DNA of 38,466 nt from an uncultured Bacteroidales bacterium (GTDB taxonomy: Bacteria; Bacteroidota; Bacteroidia; Bacteroidales; Paludibacteraceae). Both the position numbers and the translations under genes were made by a program. The stretch spans positions 1-38,466 of the forward strand of contig CAIYOZ010000123.1 in NCBI GenBank assembly GCA_903927945.1. Reading direction: 5' to 3'. Under the pieces are notes generated by a model. The model was not told the DNA's origin. It ran no database searches and saw only the letters and a list, made by a program, of their open reading frames with translations. Each line of letters begins with the position of its first letter. The first letter of the stretch is position 1. Shown here piece by piece: positions 9,954-18,929 of the stretch.

Positions 9954-10003
9954 TTTCAGCAGCCGATATAGAGTTTATCAAATAGAAAAATCCAGAAAAA
10001 AGA

Positions 10004-10843
10004 ATGATGCCCGAAATAGAAGAAGTTATCAGAACCCGAAAATCAATACGTACATTTTCGAACATAGATATAGAACCGGAAACAAAGCAGTTAATCCTAA
10101 AATTTATGACAGCCAATTCGGTGGGGATATTTGGCAATAAAGTGGATTTTTACTGGACAGATGGAAGTTCCGATGAATTTAAAAATGTAAAGCTTGGAAC
10201 ATACGGTGTCATCTCGGGTACAAAATGTTTTATTGCTGGTAAAGTAGGGACCTCGGAGAAAAACTTTGAAGATTTCGGGTATTGTATGGAAAAACTGGTT
10301 TTGTATTGTACACAAATGAATATCGGAACCTGTTGGTTAGGTGGAACCTATAAAAGAACTGCTTTTTCAGCGGCTATTGAACTACAGGAGGATGAATTTA
10401 TTCCGGCAGTGACACCCATAGGGTATTTTGGAACAAAAAAAAGGACGATTGATAAGATGTTCAGACGTCTTGCCGGTTCAGACAATCGGAAGCCGTTTGA
10501 TGAAGTGTTTTTTTCGGGAAGCTTTTCACAGCAACTAAGCGAAAAGGAAAAGGAAACTTATCATTATTTCCTGGAAATGGTGCGTCTGGCACCTTCCGCA
10601 TCTAATAAACAGCCCTGGAGAGTAGTAGTGATTGATAAAATGCTCCATTTTTTCTTAAAACGGACACCAAATTATAATAAAACCATGCATTCTGATTTGC
10701 AACGGGTGGACATGGGTATTGCCATTTCGCATTTGGAACTGGCATTGGGCGAAAAAAACATATCGCATAGGTGGATAGTTAGTCAACCCGATCTCGATTT
10801 AGATGAAATGACGGAGTATATTGCAAGCTGTGAGATACTTTGA
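10004..10843 (+). CDS. TM1586-type nitroreductase-family protein
   Basis: 279 residues resembling putative TM nitroreductases, a duplicated FMN-binding fold in one chain. The N-terminal half begins EVIRTRKSIRTFSN, the typical flavin-contacting RxSxRxF start. The second half has RLAPSASNKQPWRVVVID, the usual APSAxNxQPW motif. A flavin-dependent redox function is likely; the substrate is unknown and some relatives have lost activity. Two adjacent ATG codons (10004, 10007) are possible starts. It follows the DUF5686 gene by 50 nt and may share its transcript. Confidence 0.82.
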   Translation: MMPEIEEVIRTRKSIRTFSNIDIEPETKQLILKFMTANSVGIFGNKVDFYWTDGSSDEFKNVKLGTYGVISGTKCFIAGKVGTSEKNFEDFGYCMEKLVLYCTQMNIGTCWLGGTYKRTAFSAAIELQEDEFIPAVTPIGYFGTKKRTIDKMFRRLAGSDNRKPFDEVFFSGSFSQQLSEKEKETYHYFLEMVRLAPSASNKQPWRVVVIDKMLHFFLKRTPNYNKTMHSDLQRVDMGIAISHLELALGEKNISHRWIVSQPDLDLDEMTEYIASCEIL

Positions 10844-11006
10844 TATTAGATTCATTCATCCGTCTCCTAATGGATTTTACTTAAAAATGCTACAATCAAA
10901 CCCTCATGATACCCGGTTGTCAGCTTAAGGAGTATCTTAAAAATGCATTAAAAATATATTTTGGAATAACTTTGAACAAAATAATTAAAAATATCAAAAC
11001 TTTGTT

Positions 11007-11014
11007 TATCTTTA
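11007..11014 (+). promoter_or_regulatory. Weak -7 box before the CDP-alcohol transferase gene
   Basis: TATCTTTA matches the TAnnTTTG consensus at all but the last base, 80 nt before the start codon, within the 250-nt gap after the nitroreductase gene. Nothing else stands out in this gap. Confidence 0.35.
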
Positions 11015-11093
11015 TATGGTTTATTAACTAGTAAAATATCTTGTTTGAACTTTCCATATAAATGCGGGTCTATACAATAACAAAATAGGAATT

Positions 11094-11819
11094 ATGAGTG
11101 ATCAATTACAAAAACAACCACCTACCATGAAGCAAGAGAATAATCACTCGTTGAGTGATATCTTGAAGATTATTTCCCAGGACCGGGGGCGAACCAACTT
11201 ACTGAAGAAATCGGAGCAAATCACCCTTGCTTATTTAGTTCAAAAGATACCATCATGGGTGAGTTCGAATATGTTGACAGCAATTGGGTTTTTGGGAAGC
11301 ATTATTATATTGGTAAGTTTTGTGTTAGCCACTTACTTTAGCCGTGTATACCTATTAGTTGGGATTTTTGGATATGCGGTTTGTTGGTTTGGCGATTCAC
11401 TGGATGGCCGGATTGCTTACTATCGAAATAAGCAGCGAAAATGGTATGGTTTCGTGCTCGACATAACCACCGATTGGATCAGCGTTGTACTGATGGGGTT
11501 GGGATTTATGATCTATGTAGGTAATAATTGGGAGATGCTAGGCTTTTGTTTTGTGATATTATGGGGTTGGGAGATGCTGACCACCCTGCTCCGGTATAAA
11601 ATCACCAACCAATATTCGATTGATTCGGGATTATTCGGTCCCACAGAAATGAGGTTTGTTATCTCATTTATCCTGATATTGGAAGTTTTATTGAAAGATT
11701 CCATCATCTATTCTACTGCATTGGCCTGTATTTTACTTTTCATTACAAATTTGATAGACACAAAGAAATTGTTAAAAATGGCAGATGCTCGTGACAATGA
11801 TGAAAGAGAACGTAATTAA
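11094..11819 (+). CDS. CDP-alcohol phosphatidyltransferase family protein
   Basis: 241 residues with several transmembrane helices. The family signature D-x2-DG-x2-AR-x8/9-G-x3-D-x3-D appears at D101, D104-G105, A108, G119, D123 and D127, so all four metal-binding aspartates are present. The usual arginine after A108 is tyrosine (Y109). The family transfers a phosphate-linked group from a CDP-alcohol to an acceptor alcohol in the inner membrane. Whether this one makes a phospholipid head group or another lipid cannot be read from sequence. Its last codons overlap the start of a GtrA gene, so the two are translationally coupled. Confidence 0.85.
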   Translation: MSDQLQKQPPTMKQENNHSLSDILKIISQDRGRTNLLKKSEQITLAYLVQKIPSWVSSNMLTAIGFLGSIIILVSFVLATYFSRVYLLVGIFGYAVCWFGDSLDGRIAYYRNKQRKWYGFVLDITTDWISVVLMGLGFMIYVGNNWEMLGFCFVILWGWEMLTTLLRYKITNQYSIDSGLFGPTEMRFVISFILILEVLLKDSIIYSTALACILLFITNLIDTKKLLKMADARDNDERERN

Positions 11820-12237
11820 GAGAAATAGACCCGTATTCGAAAAGCTATTTATTTTTGCCAAAGCGCAGGTTTCATCTCTGGTGGGTGGTATGACAGATTA
11901 CCTGGTAATGGTTTTCTTTACCGAAGTCTTCCATGTGCATTATACCATTTCCATTGCCATAGGTGGAATCATAGGCGCTGTAGTGAATTTCAGTTTAAAC
12001 AGGAACTGGACATTTCGGACCAAGGGGTTACGCTACAAGAATTCTTTCAACAAACAGTTGCTAAAATTTGTATTGGTTGTGGCTAACAGCATCTTTTTGA
12101 AATCTTCCGGCACTTACCTCATCACTACTTTTTTGCATTTAGACTATAAAATAAGCCGGATCTTTGTCGACTTAATTGTTTCGATCGGTTTAAATTATAC
12201 CCTTCAAAAGTACTGGGTATTCAAAAATATAAAATAA
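11785..12237 (+). CDS. GtrA-family membrane protein
   Basis: About 150 residues with four predicted membrane helices. The family pattern is visible: AKAQVSSLVGGMTDYLVMVFF at the N terminus and GAVVNFSLNRNWTFR in the middle. GtrA-like proteins are thought to help flip polyprenyl-phosphate-linked sugars across the inner membrane. Start choice is uncertain: ATG 11785 gives a 35-nt overlap with the preceding gene, while ATG 11797 or 11800 would shorten the protein by 4 or 5 residues. The overlap with a CDP-alcohol transferase suggests a joint role in envelope lipid or glycolipid metabolism. Confidence 0.83.
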   Translation: MLVTMMKENVIKRNRPVFEKLFIFAKAQVSSLVGGMTDYLVMVFFTEVFHVHYTISIAIGGIIGAVVNFSLNRNWTFRTKGLRYKNSFNKQLLKFVLVVANSIFLKSSGTYLITTFLHLDYKISRIFVDLIVSIGLNYTLQKYWVFKNIK

Positions 12238-12359
12238 TGAGTATTTAGTTATCCTGGAAGTTCCAATTAATGATTTATATTTCACCCTTCATTCAATAGG
12301 GAACCTATTTCATAGGATAGTTAGGAATCGACCATATTTCGTAAAAAAGAAACCCGTAA

Positions 12360-12422
12360 TTGTACTGAGAATAATAGAAATTGCACTGAGAATAAACGTA
12401 GTTGTACTGAAAAACAAGCTGG
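12360..12422 (+). repeat. Three tandem 21-bp repeats before pepD
   Basis: The core ttgYactga starts at 12360, 12381 and 12402, exactly 21 bp apart. The first two units continue gaataa; the third has diverged to aaaaca. The array ends about 20 bp before the pepD -7 box, and its last unit lies where a -33 element would be. The 21-bp spacing equals two DNA turns. Confidence 0.75.
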
Positions 12423-12440
12423 CATTTTGACATTTTTCTG

Positions 12441-12448
12441 TATCTTTG
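12441..12448 (+). promoter_or_regulatory. pepD promoter -7 box
   Basis: TATCTTTG is a full match to the consensus, 38 nt before ATG 12487. No convincing TTG element lies at the expected distance; the last 21-bp repeat occupies that place. Confidence 0.7.
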
Positions 12449-12486
12449 TCGATAGGGGAATAATTGAATTTAAACACACAAACAAT

Positions 12487-13938
12487 ATGATAACACTTAA
12501 GCCAACGTTGGTATGGAAATTTTTTCATGAAATCACCCAGATACCCAGACCTTCAAAGAAAGAGGAACGGATCATTGAATTCCTGAAAGACTTTGGGGTA
12601 AAACACAAACTATCCACAAAAGTTGATGAGACCGGCAACGTTTTAATCAGCAAAGCTGCCACTGAAGGTTACGAGAAACAGAAAACCATCATCATGCAAT
12701 CGCACATCGACATGGTGTGTGAGAAAAACAGCGATGTGGTTCATAACTTTGACACTGACCCGATTCAAACTTACATAGATGGAGATTGGGTGAAAGCGCG
12801 GGGAACAACCCTAGGGGCTGATAACGGCATAGGCATGTCGATGATGTTGGCTGTACTGGCTTCGGATAATTTAAAACATCCTGCACTGGAATGTTTATTC
12901 ACCGTCGATGAGGAAACCGGTTTAACAGGAGCTTTTGCCCTGAAACCAAATTTCCTGAGCGGCGAGGTACTAATCAACCTGGATTCGGAAGATGATGGGG
13001 AGATATTCGTAGGTTGTGCCGGTGGAATTGACACAGTGGCTGTACTAAAATACGAACACGAAAAAACCCCGGACAATTACTTCGGGTTTACGGTCTCCGT
13101 GAAAGGATTGCAGGGAGGACACTCAGGTGATGATATAGACAAGGGATTGGGGAATGCCAATAAGATATTGAATCGTTTTCTGTGGGTCCTTAATAGTCAA
13201 ATGGACTTGCGTCTGCACAACTTTGATGGAGGAAACCTACGGAATGCCATACCAAGGGAAGCTGTAGCCTTATGCAGTGTTCCATTTTCCGAAAAGGAGA
13301 ATATCAGGGTACTGTTCAATCATTACCTGAATGACCTGGAAACGGAGATTGGTGATGTGGAACCTCATATGAAACTGACCATGGAATCGGGACCGGCACC
13401 GGGAACCTCAATTGACAAGAAGACATCGAATGCGCTGCTAAACGTACTTTACGCATGTCCTCACGGCGTCATAACCATGAGCCGGGATATGCCCGGATTA
13501 GTGGAGACTTCCACCAATCTGGCTTCGGTGAAGATGAAAGGGGAACATACAGTGGTCATAACATCCAGTCAGCGCAGTTCAGTCGAATCATCGAAACAGG
13601 ATATAAAACAACAAATAGAGGCTGTCTTTATCCTCTCGGGGGCCACAGTCTCACATGGAGATGGTTATCCGGGTTGGAAACCAAATCTGAAATCAGATAT
13701 CCTGAAAGTGGCAACTGCCAGTTACGTGAAACTTTACAACGACCAACCGAAAGTAAGAGCCATTCATGCAGGATTGGAGTGCGGCCTGTTCCTGGAAAAA
13801 TATCCCTTTCTGGATATGATTTCTATAGGGCCAACCATGAAAGGGGTACATTCTCCCGACGAAAGACTTAGTATCTCAGCCACTCAAAAGTGTTGGAACT
13901 GGCTCACGGATATACTAGAAGCGAAGAATGAGAAATGA
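12487..13938 (+). CDS. pepD: Aminoacyl-histidine dipeptidase (PepD, M20 family)
   Basis: 483 residues. Zinc-site motifs of M20/PepD peptidases are present: QSHIDMVC with H73 and D75, TTLGADNGIGMSMM with the bridging aspartate, and FTVDEETGLTGAF with the catalytic glutamate pair. CAGGIDTVAV and QGGHSGDDIDKG belong to the PepD lid domain. The enzyme hydrolyses Xaa-His and other dipeptides in the cytosol. A TTG 60 nt upstream in frame would place coding sequence over the -7 box, so ATG 12487 is used. A 21-bp repeat array sits just upstream of the promoter and may regulate it. The HD-domain gene follows after 75 nt. Confidence 0.93.
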   Translation: MITLKPTLVWKFFHEITQIPRPSKKEERIIEFLKDFGVKHKLSTKVDETGNVLISKAATEGYEKQKTIIMQSHIDMVCEKNSDVVHNFDTDPIQTYIDGDWVKARGTTLGADNGIGMSMMLAVLASDNLKHPALECLFTVDEETGLTGAFALKPNFLSGEVLINLDSEDDGEIFVGCAGGIDTVAVLKYEHEKTPDNYFGFTVSVKGLQGGHSGDDIDKGLGNANKILNRFLWVLNSQMDLRLHNFDGGNLRNAIPREAVALCSVPFSEKENIRVLFNHYLNDLETEIGDVEPHMKLTMESGPAPGTSIDKKTSNALLNVLYACPHGVITMSRDMPGLVETSTNLASVKMKGEHTVVITSSQRSSVESSKQDIKQQIEAVFILSGATVSHGDGYPGWKPNLKSDILKVATASYVKLYNDQPKVRAIHAGLECGLFLEKYPFLDMISIGPTMKGVHSPDERLSISATQKCWNWLTDILEAKNEK

Positions 13939-14013
13939 GAAGCAAGAAAGTAAGAGGTAAGAGGTAAGCATCGAGTGTTGAGAATTGATTTGATTAAGGA
14001 ATAAAAGTAAGGA

Positions 14014-15243
14014 ATGAACCAACCTAATAAGCGTAAAATCATCAACGATCCTGTTTTCGGATTTATCAATATCCCGAACGATTTTTTGTATGACATCATA
14101 CAGCACCCCTATTTCCAGCGAATGAACAGGATCAAGCAACTGGGATTGACTTCTACGGTTTATCCTGGTGCCCAGCACACCAGGTTACAGCATTCATTGG
14201 GAGCCATGTATCTTATGGGTGAAGCCATTGCTCAATTACGCATTGTAGGGCATGAAATTACTGCCCGGGAAGCTGAAGGAGTGCAAGCCTGTATTCTCCT
14301 GCATGATATCGGTCATGGTCCATTTTCGCACACATTGGAACATAGCGTGGTGAGTGAAATCAACCATGAAGAAATATCCCTGTTGATGATGCAGAAGATT
14401 AACCGGGAAATGAACGGAAAACTGGATACTGCCCTTGAGATTTTCACAAACACTTACCCTAAGAAATTCCTGCATCAATTAGTCTCGGGTCAGCTTGATA
14501 TGGACAGGATGGATTATTTAAGCCGGGATAGTTTTTTTTCAGGAGTAAGCGAGGGCATCATTGGTTCTGCACGGATTATTAAAATGTTAAACATTCATAA
14601 TGATCAGTTAGTAGTTGAAGCCAAGGGAATTTATTCCATTGAGAAGTTTTTAGTGGCACGTCGTTTGATGTACTGGCAAGTCTATTTACATAAGACCGCC
14701 GTGGCTGCAGAGAAGATGTTGATGAACATATTGAAACGAGCTAAAGAATTGGCAAGCAGAAAGATAGAACTATTTGCCTCACCTGCTTTACATTATTTTC
14801 TTTATAATGAAGTAAATAGGCAGTATTTTTTAGATGTTCAACTAGCATTGGAGAACTTCGCCATGCTTGATGATTCTGATATAATATGTGCTATTAAAGT
14901 ATGGTCATCTCATCCGGATATTGTTTTATCAAAATTATGCAAAGCTTTTACCGACAGGCATTTATTTAAAGTTATAACTGGGACTGATGTAATCGATGAA
15001 ACAACACGCCTGCAGTATTTAGAGCAATACCAATTGCATTTCGGCGTTAGTAGCAAAGAGGCCGAATATTTTATGGGGGATGAAACCGTGAGCACCGATA
15101 CCTACAGTCAGGAAGATGACAACATCAATATATTATATAAGGATGGCACCATTAAAGATATAGCCGAAGCGTCTGACATGTTGAATATAAGCGTCCTGAC
15201 AAAAAAAGTGGAGAAGCATTTCTTTTGTTACTATCGAATATAG
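14014..15243 (+). CDS. HD-domain phosphohydrolase (dGTPase-related)
   Basis: 409 residues. The HD metal site is visible: H55 (QHTRLQHSLG), H97-D98 (LLHDIGHGPFSHTLEH), and a later aspartate in SGQLDMDRMDYLSRDS. This arrangement matches the HD superfamily phosphohydrolases related to SAMHD1 and bacterial dGTPases (YwfO-like). Hydrolysis of a nucleotide triphosphate is likely, but the substrate is not certain. The start INDPVFGFINIPNDFLYDII is typical of the group. It lies 75 nt after pepD on the same strand, with short purine-rich repeats (gtaagag) in the gap. Confidence 0.87.
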   Translation: MNQPNKRKIINDPVFGFINIPNDFLYDIIQHPYFQRMNRIKQLGLTSTVYPGAQHTRLQHSLGAMYLMGEAIAQLRIVGHEITAREAEGVQACILLHDIGHGPFSHTLEHSVVSEINHEEISLLMMQKINREMNGKLDTALEIFTNTYPKKFLHQLVSGQLDMDRMDYLSRDSFFSGVSEGIIGSARIIKMLNIHNDQLVVEAKGIYSIEKFLVARRLMYWQVYLHKTAVAAEKMLMNILKRAKELASRKIELFASPALHYFLYNEVNRQYFLDVQLALENFAMLDDSDIICAIKVWSSHPDIVLSKLCKAFTDRHLFKVITGTDVIDETTRLQYLEQYQLHFGVSSKEAEYFMGDETVSTDTYSQEDDNINILYKDGTIKDIAEASDMLNISVLTKKVEKHFFCYYRI

Positions 15244-15345
15244 CCTATAAGAGTGAATTCAACTAATTAAGCAAAAAAGAGCTATTATAAAGGTTTGTTT
15301 TACATGTTAAGGCTCAGAATTTATGGTTAATTGAAAATTGTTTAG

Positions 15346-15353
15346 TACTTTTG
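15346..15353 (+). promoter_or_regulatory. lpx operon promoter
   Basis: TACTTTTG matches the -7 consensus, 117 nt before lpxD. No strong -33 element is seen. The leader between it and the gene is AT-rich and contains repeated attaattat segments (15430-15468) that can pair with each other. Confidence 0.55.
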
Positions 15354-15469
15354 CAACCAATTTTTTAATAAGTTCTCAAAAGATTCGATTAAAAAAAGGG
15401 TACTCAACCAGATCAGGATTGGCATACATAATCAATTATTAATTGTACACTATTAATTATTAATTACAT

Positions 15470-16522
15470 ATGGAGTTTACAGCTCAACAAATAGCGGACT
15501 TTTTAGGTGGTACGATCCAAGGCGATCCAACTATAAAAGTATCTGACTTCTCCAAAATCGAAGAAGGAAAACCCGGAACCTTAAGTTTCCTTTCAAACCC
15601 GAAATATAGTCAATACATATATGACAGTCAGGCAAGTATTATACTTGTAAATAGAGATTTCCAACCTGAACGGGAAGTTCAATCCACATTAATTCTTGTG
15701 GATGACGCTTATCAATCACTGGCCATGTTATTATCCATGGTGGATTCTGCAAAACCAAGGAAAACAGGAATTTCACCTTTAGCATTCATAGACTCAAGTG
15801 CTGTAATTGGCGAGAATGCCTACATTGCTCCGTATGTTTTCATCGGTGAGAATGTTAAAGTAGGCAAGAATGTAAGCCTTCATGCACATTGCTGCCTTGA
15901 AGACGGTGCACATGTTGGTGAAAATGTAATTTTATACTCTGGGGTAAAGGTCTATTATAATTGCAAAATTGGAAATAATTGCACATTGCATTCGGGATCG
16001 GTGATCGGTTCTGATGGTTTTGGCTTTGCTCCTACCGAAGATGGCAGTTATAAGAAAATTCCACAAATGGGGAATGTGGTGTTAGAGGACAACGTCGAAA
16101 TCGGTGCAAATTCAGTAGTAGACAGGGCCACATTGGGAAGTACGACAATACATACGGGTGTGAAAATTGACAACCTGGTGCAAATTGCACATAATGTAGA
16201 AGTTGGGATGAATACGGTTATTGCGGCGCAAACAGGCATATCAGGTTCTACCAAGCTTGGAAAACAATGTATTTTGGCCGGACAAGTAGGAATAGCCGGA
16301 CATTTGCACATTGCCGATGGTACTATCTTCGGTGCTCAAACCGGAGTTCCTAATTCCGTTAAAACGCCAAATCAAACACTCCAGGGATATCCTGCGTTAC
16401 CCATTATGACTTTTCATCGGGCGTCAGTGGTCTATAAAAATTTGCCTGAACTGCAGAAAACAGTTTATGGATTACAAAAGAAAATTCAGGAATTAGAAAA
16501 TAGAATCAGTAGCATTTCTTAA
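15470..16522 (+). CDS. lpxD: UDP-3-O-acylglucosamine N-acyltransferase
   Basis: 350 residues. An N-terminal uridine-binding domain (about 1-100) is followed by left-handed beta-helix hexapeptide repeats ([20 protein letters not shown] and onwards) and a C-terminal helix ending in a leucine/isoleucine-rich coiled segment. H241 in [13 protein letters not shown] corresponds to the catalytic histidine of LpxD (H239 in E. coli). The enzyme adds the N-linked 3-hydroxyacyl chain in the third step of lipid A synthesis in the cytosol. It is the first gene of an lpxD, lpxC/fabZ, lpxA cluster; the next gene starts 5 nt after its stop. Confidence 0.96.
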   Translation: MEFTAQQIADFLGGTIQGDPTIKVSDFSKIEEGKPGTLSFLSNPKYSQYIYDSQASIILVNRDFQPEREVQSTLILVDDAYQSLAMLLSMVDSAKPRKTGISPLAFIDSSAVIGENAYIAPYVFIGENVKVGKNVSLHAHCCLEDGAHVGENVILYSGVKVYYNCKIGNNCTLHSGSVIGSDGFGFAPTEDGSYKKIPQMGNVVLEDNVEIGANSVVDRATLGSTTIHTGVKIDNLVQIAHNVEVGMNTVIAAQTGISGSTKLGKQCILAGQVGIAGHLHIADGTIFGAQTGVPNSVKTPNQTLQGYPALPIMTFHRASVVYKNLPELQKTVYGLQKKIQELENRISSIS

Positions 16523-16527
16523 GAAGT

Positions 16528-17910
16528 ATGTCGAAACAAAACACTATTAAACAAGCTTTTACAGTTAAAGGAAAAGGTTTACACTCAGGATTGGAGATTG
16601 TCTTAACATTCACACCGGCACCAGAGAATCATGGAATAAAGATTAAACGGGTTGATTTACCGGAACAGCCGGAGATGGATGCAGTGGCAGAATATGTGGC
16701 AGAAACAACACGCGGTACGGTTTTAAGAAAAGGGGATGTCCAGGTCAGTACGATTGAACATGTACTCTCTGCCTTGTATGCTTTAGGGATTGACAATTGT
16801 ATGCTCGAAGTCGATGCTCCTGAATTTCCGATTTTGGATGGGAGTGCTAAATACTTTGTAGAAGGAATTCAAAAGGTTGGAATTGAAGAACAAAGCGCAG
16901 AAAAGGATTATTATATTGTTCGCAAGAAAATCGAATTCTATGTTCCTGAAACAGGCGCAAAGATTACAATACTCCCGGATGACACATTTAGTGTAGACGT
17001 CCACATAGGTTTTAATTCCTCGGTGCTTAGCAATCAGTTTGCCTCTCTTTCATCGCTGAGCAATTATACAAGCGAAATTTCAAGTGCCCGAACCTTTGTG
17101 TTCGTCCATGAAATTGAGCCTTTGGTAAAGATGAACCTGATTAAGGGGGGTGATCTTAAAAATGCTATTGTTATCTACGACAAACAAGTTTCACAATCCG
17201 ATTTTGACAATTTGGCTGACCTCATGGGTCAACCACACCAAAATGCCGAGAAATTAGGATATCTGAACGGTGGAATTAAATTTCCAAACGAACCCGCCTC
17301 ACATAAATTACTTGATATTATTGGTGATTTAGCTTTAATAGGCAAACCTTTAAAAGGAAAAGTCATTGCAACTTATCCGGGACATAAGATCAATACAGAC
17401 ATTGCTAAAATAATCCGCCGGGAAATAAAGAAACAAGAAATACAGGCACCTGTATATGATGATACTGTCCCTGCGATTTTAGATGTAAATGCTATCCGGA
17501 AGCTACTTCCCCATCGCTGGCCTTTTCTAATGGTAGATAAAGTCATTGAAATGCGGAATAAGGTCATTGTTGGGATAAAGAATGTGACAGTCAATGAAAC
17601 TTTTTTTATGGGACATTTCCCTGAGGAACCAGTCATGCCGGGAGTATTGATCGTTGAAGCAATGGCTCAAACAGGAGGATTATTGGTATTGCATGGTCTG
17701 GAAGAAGCGCATCGTTATTCAACTTATTTCTTAAAAATTGACAATGTAAAATTTCGTCAGAAAGTGGTTCCGGGTGATACACTTGTTTTTCACCTGGAAA
17801 TGACAGATGATATCAGAAGGGGTTGTGCTTTGATGCGAGGGATTGCTTTTGTAGGCGGAAAAGTCGTTTGTGAAGCAGAATTTATGGCTCAAATTGTGAA
17901 GAATAAATAG
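16528..17910 (+). CDS. lpxC/fabZ: Bifunctional LpxC deacetylase / FabZ dehydratase
   Basis: 460 residues made of two enzymes. Residues about 1-300 are LpxC, the zinc deacetylase that commits UDP-3-O-acyl-GlcNAc to lipid A: zinc ligands H78 (STIEHVLSAL), H259 and D263 (HKLLDIIGDLALIG). Residues about 315-460 are FabZ, the 3-hydroxyacyl-ACP dehydratase: LLPHRWPFLMVDKV with H329, and MGHFPEEPVMPGVLIVEAMAQ with its active-site glutamate. This fusion is known from Bacteroidota and relatives and links lipid A flux to fatty-acid elongation, which compete for 3-hydroxyacyl-ACP. It is flanked by lpxD and lpxA. Confidence 0.97.
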   Translation: MSKQNTIKQAFTVKGKGLHSGLEIVLTFTPAPENHGIKIKRVDLPEQPEMDAVAEYVAETTRGTVLRKGDVQVSTIEHVLSALYALGIDNCMLEVDAPEFPILDGSAKYFVEGIQKVGIEEQSAEKDYYIVRKKIEFYVPETGAKITILPDDTFSVDVHIGFNSSVLSNQFASLSSLSNYTSEISSARTFVFVHEIEPLVKMNLIKGGDLKNAIVIYDKQVSQSDFDNLADLMGQPHQNAEKLGYLNGGIKFPNEPASHKLLDIIGDLALIGKPLKGKVIATYPGHKINTDIAKIIRREIKKQEIQAPVYDDTVPAILDVNAIRKLLPHRWPFLMVDKVIEMRNKVIVGIKNVTVNETFFMGHFPEEPVMPGVLIVEAMAQTGGLLVLHGLEEAHRYSTYFLKIDNVKFRQKVVPGDTLVFHLEMTDDIRRGCALMRGIAFVGGKVVCEAEFMAQIVKNK

Positions 17911-17984
17911 AAACCAGAATACAAACAGACTGTGAGAGTCGAATATAATAGAATAACGTAAAAAAAAAGTAAAGTAAAAAAAGA

Positions 17985-18764
17985 ATGAAACAACCTTTAG
18001 CATATATACATCCTGACGCGAAAATAGCTCCATCAGTAGTAATAGAACCATTTGTTACCATTGATAAAAATGTCGTTATTGGCGAAGGTTCACGAATCGG
18101 TTCAAACGTAACTATCCTGGAAGGAGTCCGCATTGGTAAAAACTGTACGATATTTCCCGGAGCCGTCATAGGAGCCGTGCCACAGGACTTAAAATTCAAA
18201 GGCGAGGATACATTGGTCGTGATAGGAGATAACACCACCATACGCGAGTATGTGACAATCAACAGGGGTACAGCAGCCAAAGGTAAAACAGTTGTAGGAG
18301 ATAATTGTTTAATAATGGCGTATTGTCATGTAGCGCATGATTGCGTTGTGGGAAATTCTGTTATTATGGCAAATGCATGTCAACTGGCAGGAGAAGTAGA
18401 GATAGATGATTATGCTATTTTAGGGGGTGGATGTCTGGTACATCAATTTACACGAATCGGTTCGCATGTGATGCTTCAGGGAGGTTCTAAAATCGGAAAA
18501 GATGTACCTCCATTTGTAAAAGCAGGCCGGGAACCTTTATCTTATGCCGGGATCAATTCAATTGGGTTGCGTCGTAGAGGTTATACGAATGAACAAATCA
18601 GGGATATTCAAGACATATATCGTTATTTGTACTTATCAGGAATGAATACTTCACATGCCATAGAACGTATTGAAGCCGAATTGCCCGCGACAAAGGAAAG
18701 AGACGAGATTTTACTTTTTGTTCGTAATTCCCCACGTGGAATAATAAAAGGGTACTTTGAATAG
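17985..18764 (+). CDS. lpxA: UDP-N-acetylglucosamine O-acyltransferase
   Basis: 259 residues, usual LpxA length. Hexapeptide repeats run through the first two thirds and a helical C-terminal domain follows from about residue 190. H118 in CHVAHDCVVGN matches the catalytic histidine (H125 of E. coli), with H115 beside it. GGGCLVHQFTRIG is also typical. The enzyme catalyses the first step of lipid A synthesis. It lies 74 nt after lpxC/fabZ in the same direction. Confidence 0.96.
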   Translation: MKQPLAYIHPDAKIAPSVVIEPFVTIDKNVVIGEGSRIGSNVTILEGVRIGKNCTIFPGAVIGAVPQDLKFKGEDTLVVIGDNTTIREYVTINRGTAAKGKTVVGDNCLIMAYCHVAHDCVVGNSVIMANACQLAGEVEIDDYAILGGGCLVHQFTRIGSHVMLQGGSKIGKDVPPFVKAGREPLSYAGINSIGLRRRGYTNEQIRDIQDIYRYLYLSGMNTSHAIERIEAELPATKERDEILLFVRNSPRGIIKGYFE

Positions 18765-18776
18765 TTCGAATTGTTG

Positions 18777-18784
18777 TATCTTTG
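18777..18784 (+). promoter_or_regulatory. glnS upstream promoter
   Basis: TATCTTTG at 18777-18784, with TTTG at 18756-18759 inside the end of lpxA (spacing 17). A second -7-like TAATTTTG lies at 18835-18842. Either start would give a leader of roughly 80-140 nt. Confidence 0.6.
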
Positions 18785-18882
18785 TATTAACAAATTCAAA
18801 AACAACAATCAATTGTTCATTTTCTAATTTAAACTAATTTTGCATAGATAATTACTGGCAAAAAATATAGTTACAAGAATAG

Positions 18883-18907
18883 GACGTATTTTTATACGTC
18901 TTTATTT
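18883..18907 (+). terminator. Terminator-like hairpin in the glnS leader
   Basis: A 7-bp stem GACGTAT/ATACGTC (18883-18889 with 18894-18900) with a TTTT loop is followed by tttattt. It lies downstream of both candidate glnS promoters and 30 nt before the start codon. It may simply end lpx transcription, or act as an attenuator of glnS. Confidence 0.55.
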
Positions 18908-18929
18908 GTAAAATATAATTCATAACATT

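Noticed and set aside
12360-12422. CRISPR-like array
   Set aside because: Units are contiguous 21-mers without spacers and no cas genes are present.
12427-12486. N-terminal extension of PepD from a TTG
   Set aside because: It would translate through the -7 box; the family start fits ATG 12487.
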